Source of the DNA: Dissophora ornata
Lineage: Eukaryota > Mortierellomycota > Mortierellomycetes > Mortierellales > Mortierellaceae
Length of the DNA: 64,000 bases
Assembly: GCA_025201705.1 (NCBI GenBank)
Contig: MU616598.1
Span: forward strand, 1-64,000
Direction: 5' to 3'
Made by a program: the position numbers and the translations under genes. The notes beneath the pieces were generated by a model. That model was given only the letters and a program-made list of their open reading frames with translations, made no database searches and had not been told where the DNA came from. Position 1 is the stretch's first letter; each line of letters starts with the position of its first letter. Of this stretch, positions 11,353 to 24,800 are shown in pieces.

Positions 11353-14300
11353 TCAGTCTCCGAAATCAAATGCATATTGTGAATGTTCATCCTCAAATGA
11401 TAGGATTGTCACAGGATTTCGAGTTTCGTCACATGTGCCTACTGTAGCATCTGAAGTGACCGAAGAATATCGCAAGGACGCGTTGGGGAGGGCCGCAGCT
11501 GTTGTCGTGCAGGGCAGTGCATGTGTGGGTTCAGAAGTAGATCCGATATCGGGGGCGACCGCAATAGGAGCGATGCCATCGCGTTTCTGAGGGAAGCGCA
11601 TGTCATTGACGTTGGCTCCGGGGCTGTCGAAAGGGTCCCTTTGCAAATGCCCTGCGTCTCCCTTGAGCGATGGAGCCGGAGGGTCACCGACTTCGACGGC
11701 GTCACTAAATTGACTCTGTCGAGTGTGCTCCAGCCCAAAGGACCAACTGCCTGCTGTTATAGGATCGTGGATCTCCTCGCAGGTGTCGCTAGTGTTTCTG
11801 TTTGCACGCCTAGCGCTATTATTACCCAAGTTGACGCCTGTTGACGATGATATCTTGAGAATTCCTTTGGGTGCATATTCTCCTTGTCTTTGTACTGATT
11901 CCTGTTGTATCATTGCTCCTTGTGAACTCGAACTTATCCTCTGCTGAGGTTGTTTTGCTAATGAGTGTCCGGAGCCTGATGGAGCTGAGTCTGAGCGGAT
12001 TCCTTCAAAGGCATTCCGAGGGCTTGCAACAGGCGACTCAAATTTGATTTGAGGTTGGTGTTGTAATGCAGATGTTTGCAAATAGTAATCCTGGGTGCCT
12101 CTTCCTTGTCCCTGATCGTGGATCGTGGCCATGTCGCCTATACCGTCGTGATCCTCATGGTCACTCCTTCCTCCTTGACTTGCTCTAGCTTCTGGATAAT
12201 GTCCTCTATCGCCCTGAAGGTTCGAGGAAGATTGCTGTGGGGGTGACTCTTGATTTGACAACAAGGCGCCGCGACGGCGCTGTGCTAGGATATCCTGATA
12301 GCCACTGGTCCCATAGACGTACCCTTGAGTCTGAAAGGGGGTGCCATTATCACAGTCATTCAGCCGAGAGATATTCAATCCCGTTGCCGATTCCATGCCT
12401 CCGATCATAGACTCTGGTTGTTCGACGGTGGGGGGCATAGCCATGCTTCGTTTTACTTTCCGCTGGTGGGACACGCCGTGCATATCGACAAACTTGATGG
12501 TCACTGGTGGATTCGGCGCTATCACCGCATCGCCCTGGAATTCGTGGTGGTTACTGCCTTCGTTGCTTTCCATCTCGTTAGAGTTCGAAATATGGGCGCA
12601 GCAGCAATTGGGTGGGCTACCGTGTGTTGCATAGTATTCTGCCTGCAGCATCTGTTTGCGTTCCTTTGCAGAGACTTTGAGGACCCTCCCGACAGAACCT
12701 CTTCGTCTAGGCCGATTTTTGAGTTGGTCTGTCTGTGATTGCAGAGTTGTGGTAAGGCTCGCCCTTGGAGGCATATCGCCCCCTTCGCCACCAGCAACAC
12801 TGCTTCCACCACTGGCACTTGTCTCATCCTCGAAGTGAACACTCTGACTTGAAACTTGCGGCTGATTGTCCTGATTATCCTGAATCTCAGACTGTCTCCC
12901 AGACGTCGTGATCTCTGTCATCTCCGGCACTTGTTGCTCATACGAATGTGTCGACGTCTGCTGCTGGTCCTGTTGAGACCATTTCAGACCTTCCAGACCA
13001 ACCTGCCCGCTGCGAGCATCAGGAGCCACCACAAGAGGTATGTTGACGTCCTCACACTTCTCCCAGTCAAGTATTTCCTCGCACTCATCGTCTTCGTCGG
13101 CGTTGCTGCCATCAACAAGATGGATACGAGACTCCATGGATTCGGAAATGAGCGAAAGGATGTAAGCGAAGAAGGTGAGGCCAACAAAGACGTAAATGTT
13201 CCAGAACTCGATCGACCCTGGTTCATGGGGAAGGTAGTCTCCAAAGCCGATCGTTGTCAATGTCACATACTATGTTGATATGCAAAAGCGTGAACAGTAT
13301 CTTATCAGAGAGGGGGGCCATAAGTTCGCTGACCTTGCAAACGAGCGGCCACCACACGGAAATGAATAACATATTCGAAAGTGACCTACACAAAAGTATA
13401 AAGACTCGAGAAAGGACCACTTTTCAAATGCGCAGAACACACCAGCGCCTCCGAACCAAATGATAAGCCAAAGAAAGACCATACGAATGATCATCTTGCG
13501 TTTTACCATAGTCTTGGCCATCTGCTCTTCTTCAAACCGCGCCATTGGGTAAGACAAATTCTTGGCTGACATCCGTGTCTGAATGCGGGTCAGATGAGAA
13601 GGCTTGGAGAACGTTTCGAGCAGTCGCCATTGGAACTGCTCGATCACGGCGTTACGAAGAGAGACGACAAAGAAACCGAAGGTGCTGATTCCGAGAAAGC
13701 AATAGAAAAAGAAAAATATCCGACCACCAACGGACTTTGGAGTAATATTTCCATATCCTGCAAAACGCGTAGATTTCTTCTGATCGTCAGTCACGTAGGG
13801 TTAGGCACCTGAAAAAAAAAGTCTCTCCCCTGGAGCGTAATCTTGCTTACCGATGGTAGAAAACGACACGATACAAAAATTGATCGATTCATCGAACGTC
13901 CAGTGTTCGAGCAAAGTATAAGCCACTGCACCAACAACGATTACGACGGTCATCATGTACGACGAGATGATCAGCGCTTTCAGGGCTGCAGATAGTCCTG
14001 CAGAAGGGAAGCCCTTCCACCAGTCAAAGGTAAGCATGGCAGCGACAATGACTGAAAAAACAACCCCAATCACACAGGCCAGAAAGCCCTGCGAGAACTG
14101 AGATCCAGGCGTTAGATGATGCAAACCCAGAAAGAACGACATAGCTACCGTACACGACACGGCTAACATATTCGCAAGTAAACGAGAAGATGGGAATATT
14201 AAACGGATTAGCGCATCTTTATTATTGCAGCGAGCAAATTCTTGGTTCCAAGAGCGTTAATACCTTGAAGGTACGCGCTGATCACAGGCGCCCGACACAA

Positions 14301-14960
14301 CCGTGGCGTCTTGTCCATGGTCCTCAATGAGACCCCGACACAACTCAATAGCCCGAACAGGATCGCACACGCTAAGAAACATCTTTCTGTTGTCCCAATC
14401 ATCCCCCAGTGTGCGGGGTATTCTCGTCCTCCAGACTTGTCACCACTGCTTTTGAGCACGATCCATGTCGGGTCCGCCAGAGACCGCACAATTGCCAAGA
14501 TCGTGTATGCTTGTAGTGCTGAGATGGCGAGATAAAGTCCTGCCTTTCCTAGTCTTGGGCGAGGGACTGGAGGGTCCTTGGAAACAAGGTGGGGTGGGTC
14601 ATTCACTGAAGATCCAGATGCTGATGTTAGGTGTCGAGACCGTTCGATCGTTCTCTCCTGGTTTGCCTCTCTACTCCTCGAAGAACCTCCTGTGATGTTT
14701 CCTACAGCTCCTTTTCCAACCCCATTGGGCGTTTGTCTTGCCGCGCTATGGCGCGGTTGGTCATAGCGATCACTGATGCGTTGATCTCGCTGAGGCGCGA
14801 GGCTCGAGCTCTCGTCGTGTTCCTCAGATCCAACTTCACTGCTGCTGGAGAGGCAACGTCCCTCGGCGAGGACGGGGTATATAGTCGGTCTATCATTAGA
14901 GTTGTCGTCGATGACGTTTTGCTCCGTCATAGTCAGGATGTAACTTGTGGGTGTTGCCAT
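11353..14960 (-). CDS. TOK1: TOK1-type outward-rectifying two-pore potassium channel
   Basis: Four exons (14960-14264, 14162-13851, 13757-13390, 13269-11353), 1097 residues, all phases consistent. Both pore loops are intact: the first filter is TIGYGN (about residues 335-340, its codons interrupted by intron 2) and the second is TIGFGD (about 465-470, just after intron 3). Hydrophobic segments before and between the pores fit the eight-segment, two-pore layout known only from fungal TOK channels, which pass outward K+ current at the plasma membrane and set membrane potential. The N-terminal 130 residues are hydrophilic. The C-terminal tail of about 620 residues is Ser/Gln-rich, far longer than the pore part, and ends with an acidic, aromatic stretch. 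Such tails usually gate the channel; no domain is recognisable in this one. Confidence 0.93.
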
Positions 14961-15603
14961 GGGCTGATATCAGAACTGGCTGCACTGTTGTATGCGGTGA
15001 ATGGCGGGAGAGTAATTGTAGGCACGGATTGACAGAGTGAATGTGATGGCAGGATACGTCGAATAAAGCAGGATTGACTTGAGACTGTGAGACTGTGAGA
15101 CTGTGGTGGCTATGATCGGATGCATCAGAGAAGCGGAGCACCAAAAAATAAAAAAGTTTCGCGCACAGACGCGCAGAAAACAGAAAACCCGTCAGGTTTG
15201 GAGTCAGCAAATGAGAGACGGAATGGGGATTCAAGGAATTCCATCCAAGATGTGTGAGAAGCAAAATGGAAACAAAGAGGGGCGAGAGGGAGTGCAAAGA
15301 ACAAAATACCATCGCTGTTCACTGGATGCAACGAGAAGCGTGACGGAGGGTGTGGACAGACTACTATTCGGGCAGTTTCTCTTACTCCTTGAACTGCTCC
15401 AACCGCCTTTTTTAATTAAATTGTTCCATTGCGGAGGCCTGCCTGCTTGCTTGCCTTGGATGAGAGACAATACATGACGGACCTGTTTCTCTCCACAAGC
15501 TGAACCATCCCCCTTTCCTTTTGTATTGTGCATTCAACGTCTCCTTTATTCGATTTCATCCGCCCATCACAAGCGCAAACTACAGGATACAATTCTCTCG
15601 AAA
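14961..15603. other. Intergenic region between the K+ channel and RasGEF genes
   Basis: Contains the promoter side of the potassium channel gene and the 3' flank of the RasGEF gene. The only clear structure is an eight-base tandem repeat at 15081-15106. No gene seen. Confidence 0.6.
15081..15106. repeat. GAGACTGT tandem repeat, three copies
   Basis: Three consecutive copies of the octamer GAGACTGT, about 120 bases upstream of the channel start codon, in its presumed leader or promoter. Confidence 0.8.
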
Positions 15604-18600
15604 TCACTCGTCCTCTGTGCGATACCGCTGTTCTTGATCCGCCACTTCTATGGTAGTTGTTTGTACCGTTTCTGAAGCTGTAGCCGCAACTTCTGGTGGA
15701 GATTTTGTCAGCAGCGAGCTGGCCTTGCTCGCAGAAACATCCACCTCCACGCCTGCTAAAATCGTAATGTCGTCGCTATTCCTGTGTGTCTCTATCCTCG
15801 CCTCAATCCCAGAATCGTCTCCAGTCCCCCCAATGCCCTGCCCCCCTGCTTGTTCTTCACCAACTCCCTGAGCGCTTTCGTCGTCGAGGTAGCCCTGTTG
15901 GAGGTGGGCTGCACTCAGTGTAGTCATCGTTGTTGCTGTCATTGTTGTTGTTGTTGTAGTTGCTGTAGTTGCCGTAGTTGCTGTGATAGTCTCGTGGAAA
16001 GCACCAGAGAGAGATGAAGTTGATGCTTTCGAGATGAGTGACATAGGAGGAACGGAAATCAAAGCTCCAGCGATCCTCCGTCGCTGTCTGCTCCTTGCAC
16101 GACCTCCTTCGGTGGAGTCTGGAGGACTCTTGTCTCCCAATCCAATGGCGTTCTCTGCCACATCCCCAACGCCGACTCCTATGTTTCCACCAGTTCCTAT
16201 CCCCGCATCTCTGCCCCTCTCTGTTACTGCTGCTGGAAAGTCCCTCTCCCGATTTGAATCATCCTTGTCTGACGTTGGAGCAGGCGCCGTCTCAATAGTG
16301 CTTCTGAAAAGACTTGTCTCCAGCGGGAATGGCGTGACCTTTGAACCGGGAACTTCTGCATGAGAAGTGGTCATCATCGTCGGAAGCGTCGCTGCCGCTG
16401 TCGTCGCTGTGGATGCGGAGGCTGAACTTGACGTCGATAGCTTGAAAGAGGGCGGCGAGCTAGTGTCCAATGGTTTCTAATTGTGGATTGGTTCAGATGA
16501 TTTCATATCGTGTTGGCGCGTTTTGTCACCCGACGCAAAGTTCAACAAACAAAAATAATAAATAGCCATACCTTGTCTAGTTCTTCGATCGAGACTGCAT
16601 GAGCTATTGACACGTCCTTCCTACGCATGATCGCTCCTTCATCGTCCAGGCAAGGTTCGAATGCGGCCTCATTCTCCATTTTGACTCGCTCTTCTACTGT
16701 TGAGGTGCTAGATTGTGGAGTCTTGTCCAGTGGCTTCTTTTCCCCATGGCTAGCGAGGGACATCTTTGCTCTCGCGGCGATCGCCTCCACGCTGTCATCA
16801 GCTCCACTCAAACCAAATGCCGTAAAGTTTGGTCGTGGTGGGCTAAACCCTCCCAGGCCAGTCCTGTCATGATCGGAGCCATCAGCTGGGTCTGTGAAAT
16901 GTCCTGAACGGTCGGTGTGGATCTTTCGTCTTCTGCCCTTGCTGATAGTGGTGAAGGGACTTTCTGCAGAGGACACTGGATCTGTTGGTTTTTTTATCAT
17001 GAAAAGCGCAAAGGGGTTGGAGGCGGACGATGATGACGACGATGACAATGGGTCTGTCTTCGTACTCAATTCTGTCCGAGCTTCCTCCACATCTGTTTCC
17101 TTAGGACTAACGTGTTCAGGTTCGCTCTGGGGTGGGGACGTTGCCTCCGCAGCCGTTGTGCTGGACATGGGTATCTCGTTTTCTTCCTTGTTACCGGCCT
17201 TTAATTCTAAACCTTGATCGAGTGCCTCCAGCTGTCTTCGGAGCGCGTCCAAAGACAATATGGACAAAGTAGGCGGGGATTCCACAGAAATGTCCAATGT
17301 CCGAGCGCCACTAGCCTCAAATTCCTCTTCCTTGGCGCCCTGTTGGAAAGGATCGAGCGTCCTACCAGAGTGTTGCTCCCCATCCTCTAGTCCAAGTCCA
17401 CTGGAAGCCTGTGTGAATTCGACCTCTTCAACATGAGCCCTGGATTCGTGAACGAGACCTTTGACCTGAGCGAGCAGGTCGTTGATCTCCTCTATGTCGT
17501 TATCTGCCTGAGTAGCCTTTCCTTTGCCCTTTGCAGATGCGGATACCTTGCGAGCAATATCGCCACTTCCAAGGTCTCCATCGTCTTCGCTGTTATCAGA
17601 GTACTCTCCCGGATCGATGCCCAAGAACTGCAGGACATCGCGCGAGCGCCCAGGCGAACTTTTTGATCGACCACTTTCCTGATTTTTTCCAAGAGGAGAC
17701 TTGCCGATATTCTCGTCCGAATCCACATCACCAATGTCATCAAAGAGTCCCTTGCTGTCGCTGGCGTCTTCGTTCAGCAGCTCGTTCATAATGTCGTTGA
17801 TCTCTGTCTCAGAAACAGGCGCTCTTTGCAGTGACGGTCGCACCTGTTTGGGGGTCCGCATAGACGAAGACGAAGATACAGGCAAGGGCTCTAGGTCATG
17901 TTCAGGAGCAATGACATGTTCAAACGAGTCGTCCTGTGCCAGATCTTCAGCCATGGAAGCCGAATCTTCGCTGTTATCGTTGTCAAACGGAGCGTCGTAG
18001 CATGGTAGCTCCTCGCCATTGAAGAGCGGTTCAATCTCCAGGCTCTCATCGATCAACTGCTGTTTGTTGAGGAAGGGGCGTGACAGGAGCCAGTGATGAA
18101 GTGTAATATCTCCTGCACCGAGGGAGATCAGGTCCCAAATCGGGGTCAGAGGTGTCTTGAGGCCATCGATCAAGACGAGTTCACGGTGTTTTGTATTCGC
18201 GGTCGACTGTGACTTGCCGTCGCCATCTTGGTGATCATAAGCACTGGATTCATTAGTCCTGCATTGTATCAGCAGCGAAGTCACCGCAGATAGCTTTCTT
18301 GCTCCAGGGGCAGACAGCACAATGTCAGTCGATCCATTCCCAGTGGACTCGTGTCCTGTTAGATAAGAGTTGATGATGGACTTGACCTCATCCATATGAT
18401 ATCTCATCCACGGGATCGCAACAACAGCGTCCTTGCCTACATCCTGGAATGCATCCAGTTTCTGAATAAGGGCTTCTTTATAGCACCGAATGTCATCCTG
18501 CGCCCGGAAAATCGATACTAATCTCTTGAAGCTGTCCTTTGTCTTTGAGTTGACGCCGGACCACAACTTGTGCATTCGTTTGATCTCGGGACTCGTTAGA

Positions 18601-19880
18601 GCCCTCATGACCGCCATAAAGCCGTTGAAGTTCCTGTAGACATTCAATAAGATGTGGGCAACTCTGATCATGTGTGCGACAGCATTGGTAGGCGTATGAG
18701 GTTGATTTTTGGAGACTACAGGGCTACCGACAGGCGATCGCTGACGGATTGTACTCCACTCTAGCAGTAATAAGTGAGCAACGCTGTGGGCGACATACGT
18801 CTCAAAGTCAATGCAGTGCTGAGCTGCTGATGATTTGCGGTCCGCGCGGACGAGATCCTTTGGGATGGCCACCTCCTTGAATAGCTGCGCGTCAACGATG
18901 GTGAGTTGCCTGGCAATCATATCCGGGTCCCAGGAGGTAATAGTTGAGGTTGCGACGGATTGGATCTGAATGTTGACTGCATCTAATTTAGCCCGCTGGA
19001 TGCGAATGTCCTCGATCAAGCGCCTCAAGTTGGCTAGATCGCGGGTTCCGGAAAGGGATGGGCTCCCTCCTTGCTGCTGCTGATGTGGACTCGATCCCTG
19101 TTTTGCCTGCTCGAACCGCTGAGTAGCCTGTGAGAGCGCGAACGTATTTAAGAGCGCTTGTCTGGTTAACGGCGAGATTGGTATCATTGGAACATTTTTC
19201 TTTGTCCTCCTGTTGATGGTCTGCGAGATTGTGGCAATTGAGCGTTGGGAAGGGTGAGAGGAGCTCAATCCTGGTCGTGCAGTTATTGAAGGTAAGAGCT
19301 TAGCCTGCTGCTGCTGCTGTTTCGATGCAATTGTGGACGAGGACGCGGTCCTGGTAAGAGTTTTTGCAGCATGCGCCTTCGATTGGTCAACGATATCCTT
19401 GATCCGGCGTAAAATCTCCTGAGCATGAGCAAAGAGCTGGGTATAGTTGTCCGGGATAGATTCGAGCGAGTCTAGGATCGGGAAGGAGTCGCAGCAGACA
19501 GACAAAAATATTGGTCAATTGCTTTGGATGTGCGACCACATTGATCGTAAGAGGGGTGCGTTTCAGTGCGCATGCACTCTTGTTTCTTTTTATCTACCAT
19601 GGTCCTTGAAGACGATCTGCGTTCCGAGCACGCGCATGATGGTTGCGTGTGCTTTAAGATAGGTAGAGTAAGCACTCTATTTGGAGATAGAGAGGCGAGG
19701 GGGTCCAAATGGTTCATTGTTACAAGGTTAGGTATCGATTTCCACTTCGTTGCGGAGGCCAGAAGGAGCAGCGAGGTATTTCGCGAGCAGTACAAGGGGC
19801 TTTACCTTCAAGTCGCCCAATTCCTGGTCAGCCTTGGCAGCTTGGAGCAGGGACGCGTACTTTGACATGTCGGGGTCCAT
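15604..19880 (-). CDS. Ras-family guanine nucleotide exchange factor (CDC25-type), 1308 aa
   Basis: Four exons: 19880-19806 (25 codons), 19676-19598 (26 codons plus one base), 19471-16572 and 16476-15604. The two small 5' exons were found by phase matching and encode a helical N-terminus ('SKYASLLQAAKADQELGDLK' then 'SAYSTYLKAHATIM') that resembles an MIT/TPR-like helical hairpin. The catalytic RasGEF domain spans about residues 230-500: 'SWDPDMIARQLTIVDAQLFK', 'NFNGFMAVMRALTSPEIKR', 'AIPWMRYHMDEVKSIIN'. Such domains open the nucleotide pocket of Ras-type GTPases. No RasGEF-N, SH3 or PH domain is visible; the C-terminal 800 residues are acidic and Ser-rich and probably disordered. The small exon 2 would be missed by simple gene callers, giving a false start in the third exon. 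Ras subfamily specificity cannot be read from the sequence. Confidence 0.88.
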
Positions 19881-20406
19881 GAGGCATGCAGTTGAGATGT
19901 GATGTCAGCGGTTTTTGCTGATTGTGCGCAACAAGGGAGTGAGAGGTGAATAGAAAATTTCACTACAGCAGACACTGACAACGGAGAGAGGGCTGCTGTT
20001 TTTTTTTTTGCTATCAATGATGTTGGGGGCGTCTCGAGGTGTTGTCACTATTCGAGTAAAGTGAAGTGGAGGCAATAGGAGTCGAGAAGGTGAGAAGGGT
20101 AGAGTGGAGGTGTGTGGGGTGCCAAATGGTCGTTGGTCTTTTTGAGTGGCTTTCCTCCTCTCGCGTCACAGATTTCCATCGCATTCAGGAACAAAGAAAA
20201 AAAAAAAAACGAGGGAATGATCTCCTACTCCTTTGCCACAAGGGCGTGTCCGCCTGACAACCAACAGTCTTGTCACTAGACTGTGCATGTGCACTCATCC
20301 CTATATCATGGTCCTTTTCTACAGCGACAAGTGTTTATTAAAGAACTTAAAAGTGGATAAATGAGATGAATAATGTATATGGGAAGATGGTGGATAGTAG
20401 AACAGT
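19881..20406. other. Intergenic region upstream of the RasGEF gene
   Basis: Holds the RasGEF promoter (minus) and the 3' flank of the GPI-protein gene. It has A- and T-runs around 20000 and 20200 and no gene that I can support. Confidence 0.6.
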
Positions 20407-21087
20407 TTACAGTCCTCCAAGGGGTAGGAGTGCCAGCATCATAGCCGAAACCACACCCCAGCTGGCCGTGGAAATAAGCATGTCCCAACGGCCTGAAGAG
20501 CCGCTGGGGACCATGGTTCCCTCTGCGGTTTCGAGACAGACTTCCTTCATCGCCTTGACATCCTGATTGGTGACGTTGTAAAAGGCACGATTGAGGAAGG
20601 CTTGCTGACCCGTTGAACGTAAACAGATGCTGCACTGCTGGAGAGCGTCGATCTCGGTGCCGTTGTTCGGGCAGATGCATTGGTAAAAGGGCAGGACCTG
20701 GTTGATCATTGTCAGGTTGCCGGCGGTTGGGACTCGGGACATGCAGGTGCTGATGGCGGAGTATTGGGCACTGCAGGCTACACAGTTCTCTGATGAGGAG
20801 AAGATGGGTACGGGCGTGGCTGTTGCGGTGGAAGTGGTGCTGGTCGCTGTGGCTGTGGCTGTCACGGTGACACCTGGGGAGACACTTGAGGCACTTGGGG
20901 ATGCAGAAGGAGTAGTGACATCTGGGGAGGGAGTGGCAGAGACAGTGACAGGGTCTGTTGTCGGGGAAGGCGATACCGAGGGGCTCTGTGCCTGCACAGA
21001 GGAGGAGGAGAGGAGGAGCGTAGCGATGAGGAAGAGTAGGACGACCGAGAGGAAGGACCTGTTGATCCGAGGTGTGGATGAGGACAT
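20407..21087 (-). CDS. Secreted, GPI-anchored cysteine-rich cell-surface protein, 226 aa
   Basis: Single exon. Residues 1-33 form a signal peptide with a long Leu/Val core ending at 'VQAQ'. Residues 34-95 are a Ser/Thr/Pro/Val mucin-like stalk, a likely O-mannosylation region. A compact domain with eight cysteines (CxxC, CxC and CxxC pairs) and N-glycosylation sequons follows. The C-terminus has small residues ('PSGSSGRW') and then a hydrophobic tail, the signature of a GPI-attachment signal. The likely place is plasma membrane or wall surface. The cysteine spacing is not that of CFEM, and I do not recognise a family. It is divergently arranged with SPT5 across about 760 bases. Confidence 0.8.
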   Translation of the reverse strand: MSSSTPRINRSFLSVVLLFLIATLLLSSSSVQAQSPSVSPSPTTDPVTVSATPSPDVTTPSASPSASSVSPGVTVTATATATSTTSTATATPVPIFSSSENCVACSAQYSAISTCMSRVPTAGNLTMINQVLPFYQCICPNNGTEIDALQQCSICLRSTGQQAFLNRAFYNVTNQDVKAMKEVCLETAEGTMVPSGSSGRWDMLISTASWGVVSAMMLALLPLGGL

Positions 21088-21844
21088 TGCTCAAAATGAA
21101 TGAATGTTTGGGTGTGGGTGGTGATGTGAATGTTGAATACGAAGAAGAGTAAGAGAAGAGGAAGAAAGAAAAGACGGAGCAAGGCAGCAATTCAAAGGCG
21201 GATGCCACACCCCAGGGGTGACAGACACAGAGAGCAAATTACGCCTAAAAATAGGGCGCGCGGATCCTCAAAGAGTTCATTTTGGCTGCAGACAGTGTAG
21301 ACAGTGCACAGGCGGGAGTGCATTGAGCATCTGAATGTTGCCCTTCTCGTTCCTGGCGGGCAGTGCAGGTGGCAGGCACGGTCACGTGTGCTTCCGAACA
21401 CGTCTCTGAAGTGCATCCGAGTGCAAACACATCTGTGCACACAAGAGGTGCGTCCAACAAGCCAACAAGCCAACAAGCACAGAGCAAAGATGGGAAAAAA
21501 AGCCTATAAAAGGGAGACGGAATCTGAATCTCAACGCAGGATCGAGAAATTCATCTCTTCTCTTCATTCTCTTTCTCTCCTCCTCTTTTTTGCTGCCACT
21601 CCCCGCACCACCACACACCTGTTCTTCACCTGCCACTCCTCTCCTGCCACCAACCACTACCGGCATCCCATCACTCCTCGCACAGGCACGCCACGCCGCC
21701 ACGACCAATCCGCTTGTCCGAATCGATCTTCCATCTGATCTCTCCTGGACATCCTAGAACGGAAAACAGGATAGCTCGTAGACGCGCCTCTCTCGAAGCA
21801 TACTCGCGTCGGCCGCTGCAAGATACAAATAATACATATTAACC
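21088..21844. other. Divergent promoter region between the GPI-protein gene and SPT5
   Basis: Contains CT-rich leader sequence (about 21550-21720) in front of SPT5 and a TATA-like element at 21505. GA-rich DNA on the opposite side marks the leader of the GPI-protein gene. No additional gene seen. Confidence 0.6.
21505..21512 (+). promoter_or_regulatory. TATA-like box upstream of SPT5
   Basis: TATAAAAG lies about 335 bases before the SPT5 start codon and directly before the CT-rich leader. It is a plausible core promoter element; transcription start not known. Confidence 0.45.
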
Positions 21845-24800
21845 ATGTCCCGCCACTACAGCGAGGACGAGGAGTTTGAGAACCTTGGCAAATCTCGTGA
21901 TAACCACGATGATGATGACTCTGATCTGGACGACTCGCCCAGACGAAGCAGCAGCAGCAACAAGCATTCGTCCTCAAAACACCGCAGCAGCAAGAGACAC
22001 GATGATGACGACGACGATGATGATGAGGATGATGAAGACGACGAGGACGACGAGGACGAGGATGATGAAGCCGACAACGTATCTGTAAGTCATCGCCACG
22101 AGCATCAATAACGATCTATTGTTTCGGAATGCCTGTGTTTGCTGGTGGCCAAAGCGATGATACTAATGTGCTAAACCGCATATTTGACTTTCCTCGCGAT
22201 GGGTTCTGTCACTCAGAGACGACACAAGAAGCAAAAACGCGCTGTAAATCCTTACCTCGATATGGAGGCTGAGGTCGATGACGAGGACGAGGATGAAGAA
22301 GAGGACGACGATGAGTATGGTGCTGGAGATGGCTTCATCGCAGACGAGCAGGACGAGGCAGCCGAGGCAACAAGGGCATCAAAGCACTTGGATCTGGACC
22401 GCAGACGGCGCGAGGAAGACGATGTCGATCTGGAGGAGCAGGCCGCCCGACTCAAAGAGCGTTATGGTCGCCGGGATTATGCCCCCCGGAGAGCTTTCCA
22501 GGGACAGCAGGAAGATATCCCTCAGCAGTTGCTCATGCCTGATGTTCAATCGCCACATCTCTGGATGGTCCGCTGCAAACCAGGCAAGGAAAAGGATTTG
22601 GTCTTTTCTCTGATGAGAAAGTTTTTCGATACAGAGTACTCGGCTCAACCACTCGAAATTTCGGCGGCTTTCTCTCGCGAGTCACTCAAGGGCTACGTTT
22701 ACATTGAGTGTTTGCGTCAGGCTAATGTCCAGGCCGTAAGTTTATCGCATATTTGTGTTGTCATGTGCCGTATTCGCTTGTGCCGCATTCTCTAACGCGC
22801 TGTCGATCTTTTCTGTTCTTTGCATAGGCCCTCAATGGTCTTAATAATGTCTTTGCGTCCAAGCTTACATTGGTTCCCATTAAAGAAATGACGGATGTGC
22901 TTAAAGTCAAGCACAAGGAGTCAGAGCTGCGGCCTGGAACATGGGTCCGTGTCAAGCGTGGAAAATATGCAATGGATCTTGCACAGGTATGTCGGTACTT
23001 TTGGACGCGTCAACCATGAACGCTGCAACGTTTTAGAGACCCTTGACAAATACTGACTTGTCTTGTACGAAATCCCGGCTACGGCAGATTTTGGATATCG
23101 CGGACTCCGGCGACACGGCCAAAGTGAAGCTGATTCCTCGACTCGACATGACGCCTCGCACGGATGCGTCCTTTGTCTCCGGAGGCAACAAGCGGAAGCC
23201 CGTTAACAGTGTATTGGCAGGAAGACCCCCACCTAAGCTGTTCAATGCCCGTGAAGCAGAAAAGGTCGACAAACTCAACAAGCCGACCTCTCGAGGCAGA
23301 GGTGTCGTTGTTTGGAACAACGAGGTCTTCCGTGAAGGCTATCTAGAGAAGGACATGAAAATTTCCAGCCTGGTCACAGAAAACATCAACCCTACATTGG
23401 ATGAGATTCAAAAGTTTGCTAAAGGCGGCATCGACGATGAGGACGGTGGCCTGGATTTGTCAGCTGTGGCTCTATCGGCCATGGGCGCGTCAGTAACCAG
23501 TCATTTCCAGCCAGGAGAGAAGGTCGAGGTCACGGAGGGAGAACTGAAGCATGTCCATGGTGTGGTTGACTCTGTGACAAGCGACATGATCATGGTGCGC
23601 CCATTGGCAGATGATCTCAAGGGCAACATCCTCAAGTTCCCACCTACGCAACTTCGAAAGCTGTTCAAGGAGGGAGACCACGTCAAGGTTGTTAATGGAA
23701 AATTCAAGGACGAGACAGGTCTGATTATTAAGATCGAGGACAGTGTTGTCACGGTTGTCACGGATCTTAATGTGAAGGATATCCAAGTGTTCTCTAAGGA
23801 CTTGCAAATGGCGGCCAACGTCTCTAGCGGCACAGGGACAATCGGACAATACGAGACCCATGACTTTGTTCAGCTTGAGTATGGACCGGTTGCCTTTGTT
23901 AACTATCGTAGTACTATCGCCGCTGCTTTGAGGCCTTATGTATTAACCATTTCTATATGCAATATCTTAGCGCTTCCACTGTTGGTGTCATTTATAAGGT
24001 GGAGCGTGGATTCGCCCGTGTGCTGGATCAAAGTGGTCTTACGAGGGAAGTCGAGCCTCATCTCATCACCCAGAAGCGCGACTCTTCACGCGCCATCGCC
24101 ACGGACGGCGAAGGAAACAGTATTCAGGATGGTGACTCTGTTCGAGAGATTGGAGGAGCCGTAAGTTGAACTACTCATTTGTGACAACTCCTATTATTTG
24201 ACAGATTTGAAAGATTATCTAAACTTTTATTTTATTCAATCGTCAATAGATGCGCGAAGGCAAAATTTTGCATTTGTTCAGGACATTTGCATTCTTGTAT
24301 AACAGAGAGTACATGGAGAATAACGGAGTCTTTGTTCAGTCAACCCGCCTTTTGGTCAGCATGGCCTCCAAGAGCCGTTCTCAGCCCGGCATGCGTCTCG
24401 ATACTATGAACCCTGCCGTGATGAACATGAACCGTGGCGGGTTTAATGGACGCGGAGGACGCGGAGGTGGCATGATGATGGGTCGTGGCCGAGGTGGTCG
24501 CGACCCATTGATTGAAAAGACGGTGACGATTATCCGTGGACCCCACAAGGGTTATCTTGGTATCGTCAAGGATGCCACGGACTCAACGGCTCGCGTGGAA
24601 CTTCATACCAACTGCCGCACCATCACGGTCGAAAAAGCCAAGCTGGCTATTACCAAGTATGTAACTGCGTAATCTTTTTTCATGGCCGTGATTAATGGAT
24701 AGGAGACAGATAACTAACTGTGAGATTTTTTTCCCGACCATCTTCAGTGCGAATGGAACTACAACTCCAGTGTCGAGCATGGCAGAGATGAACCCTCCAT

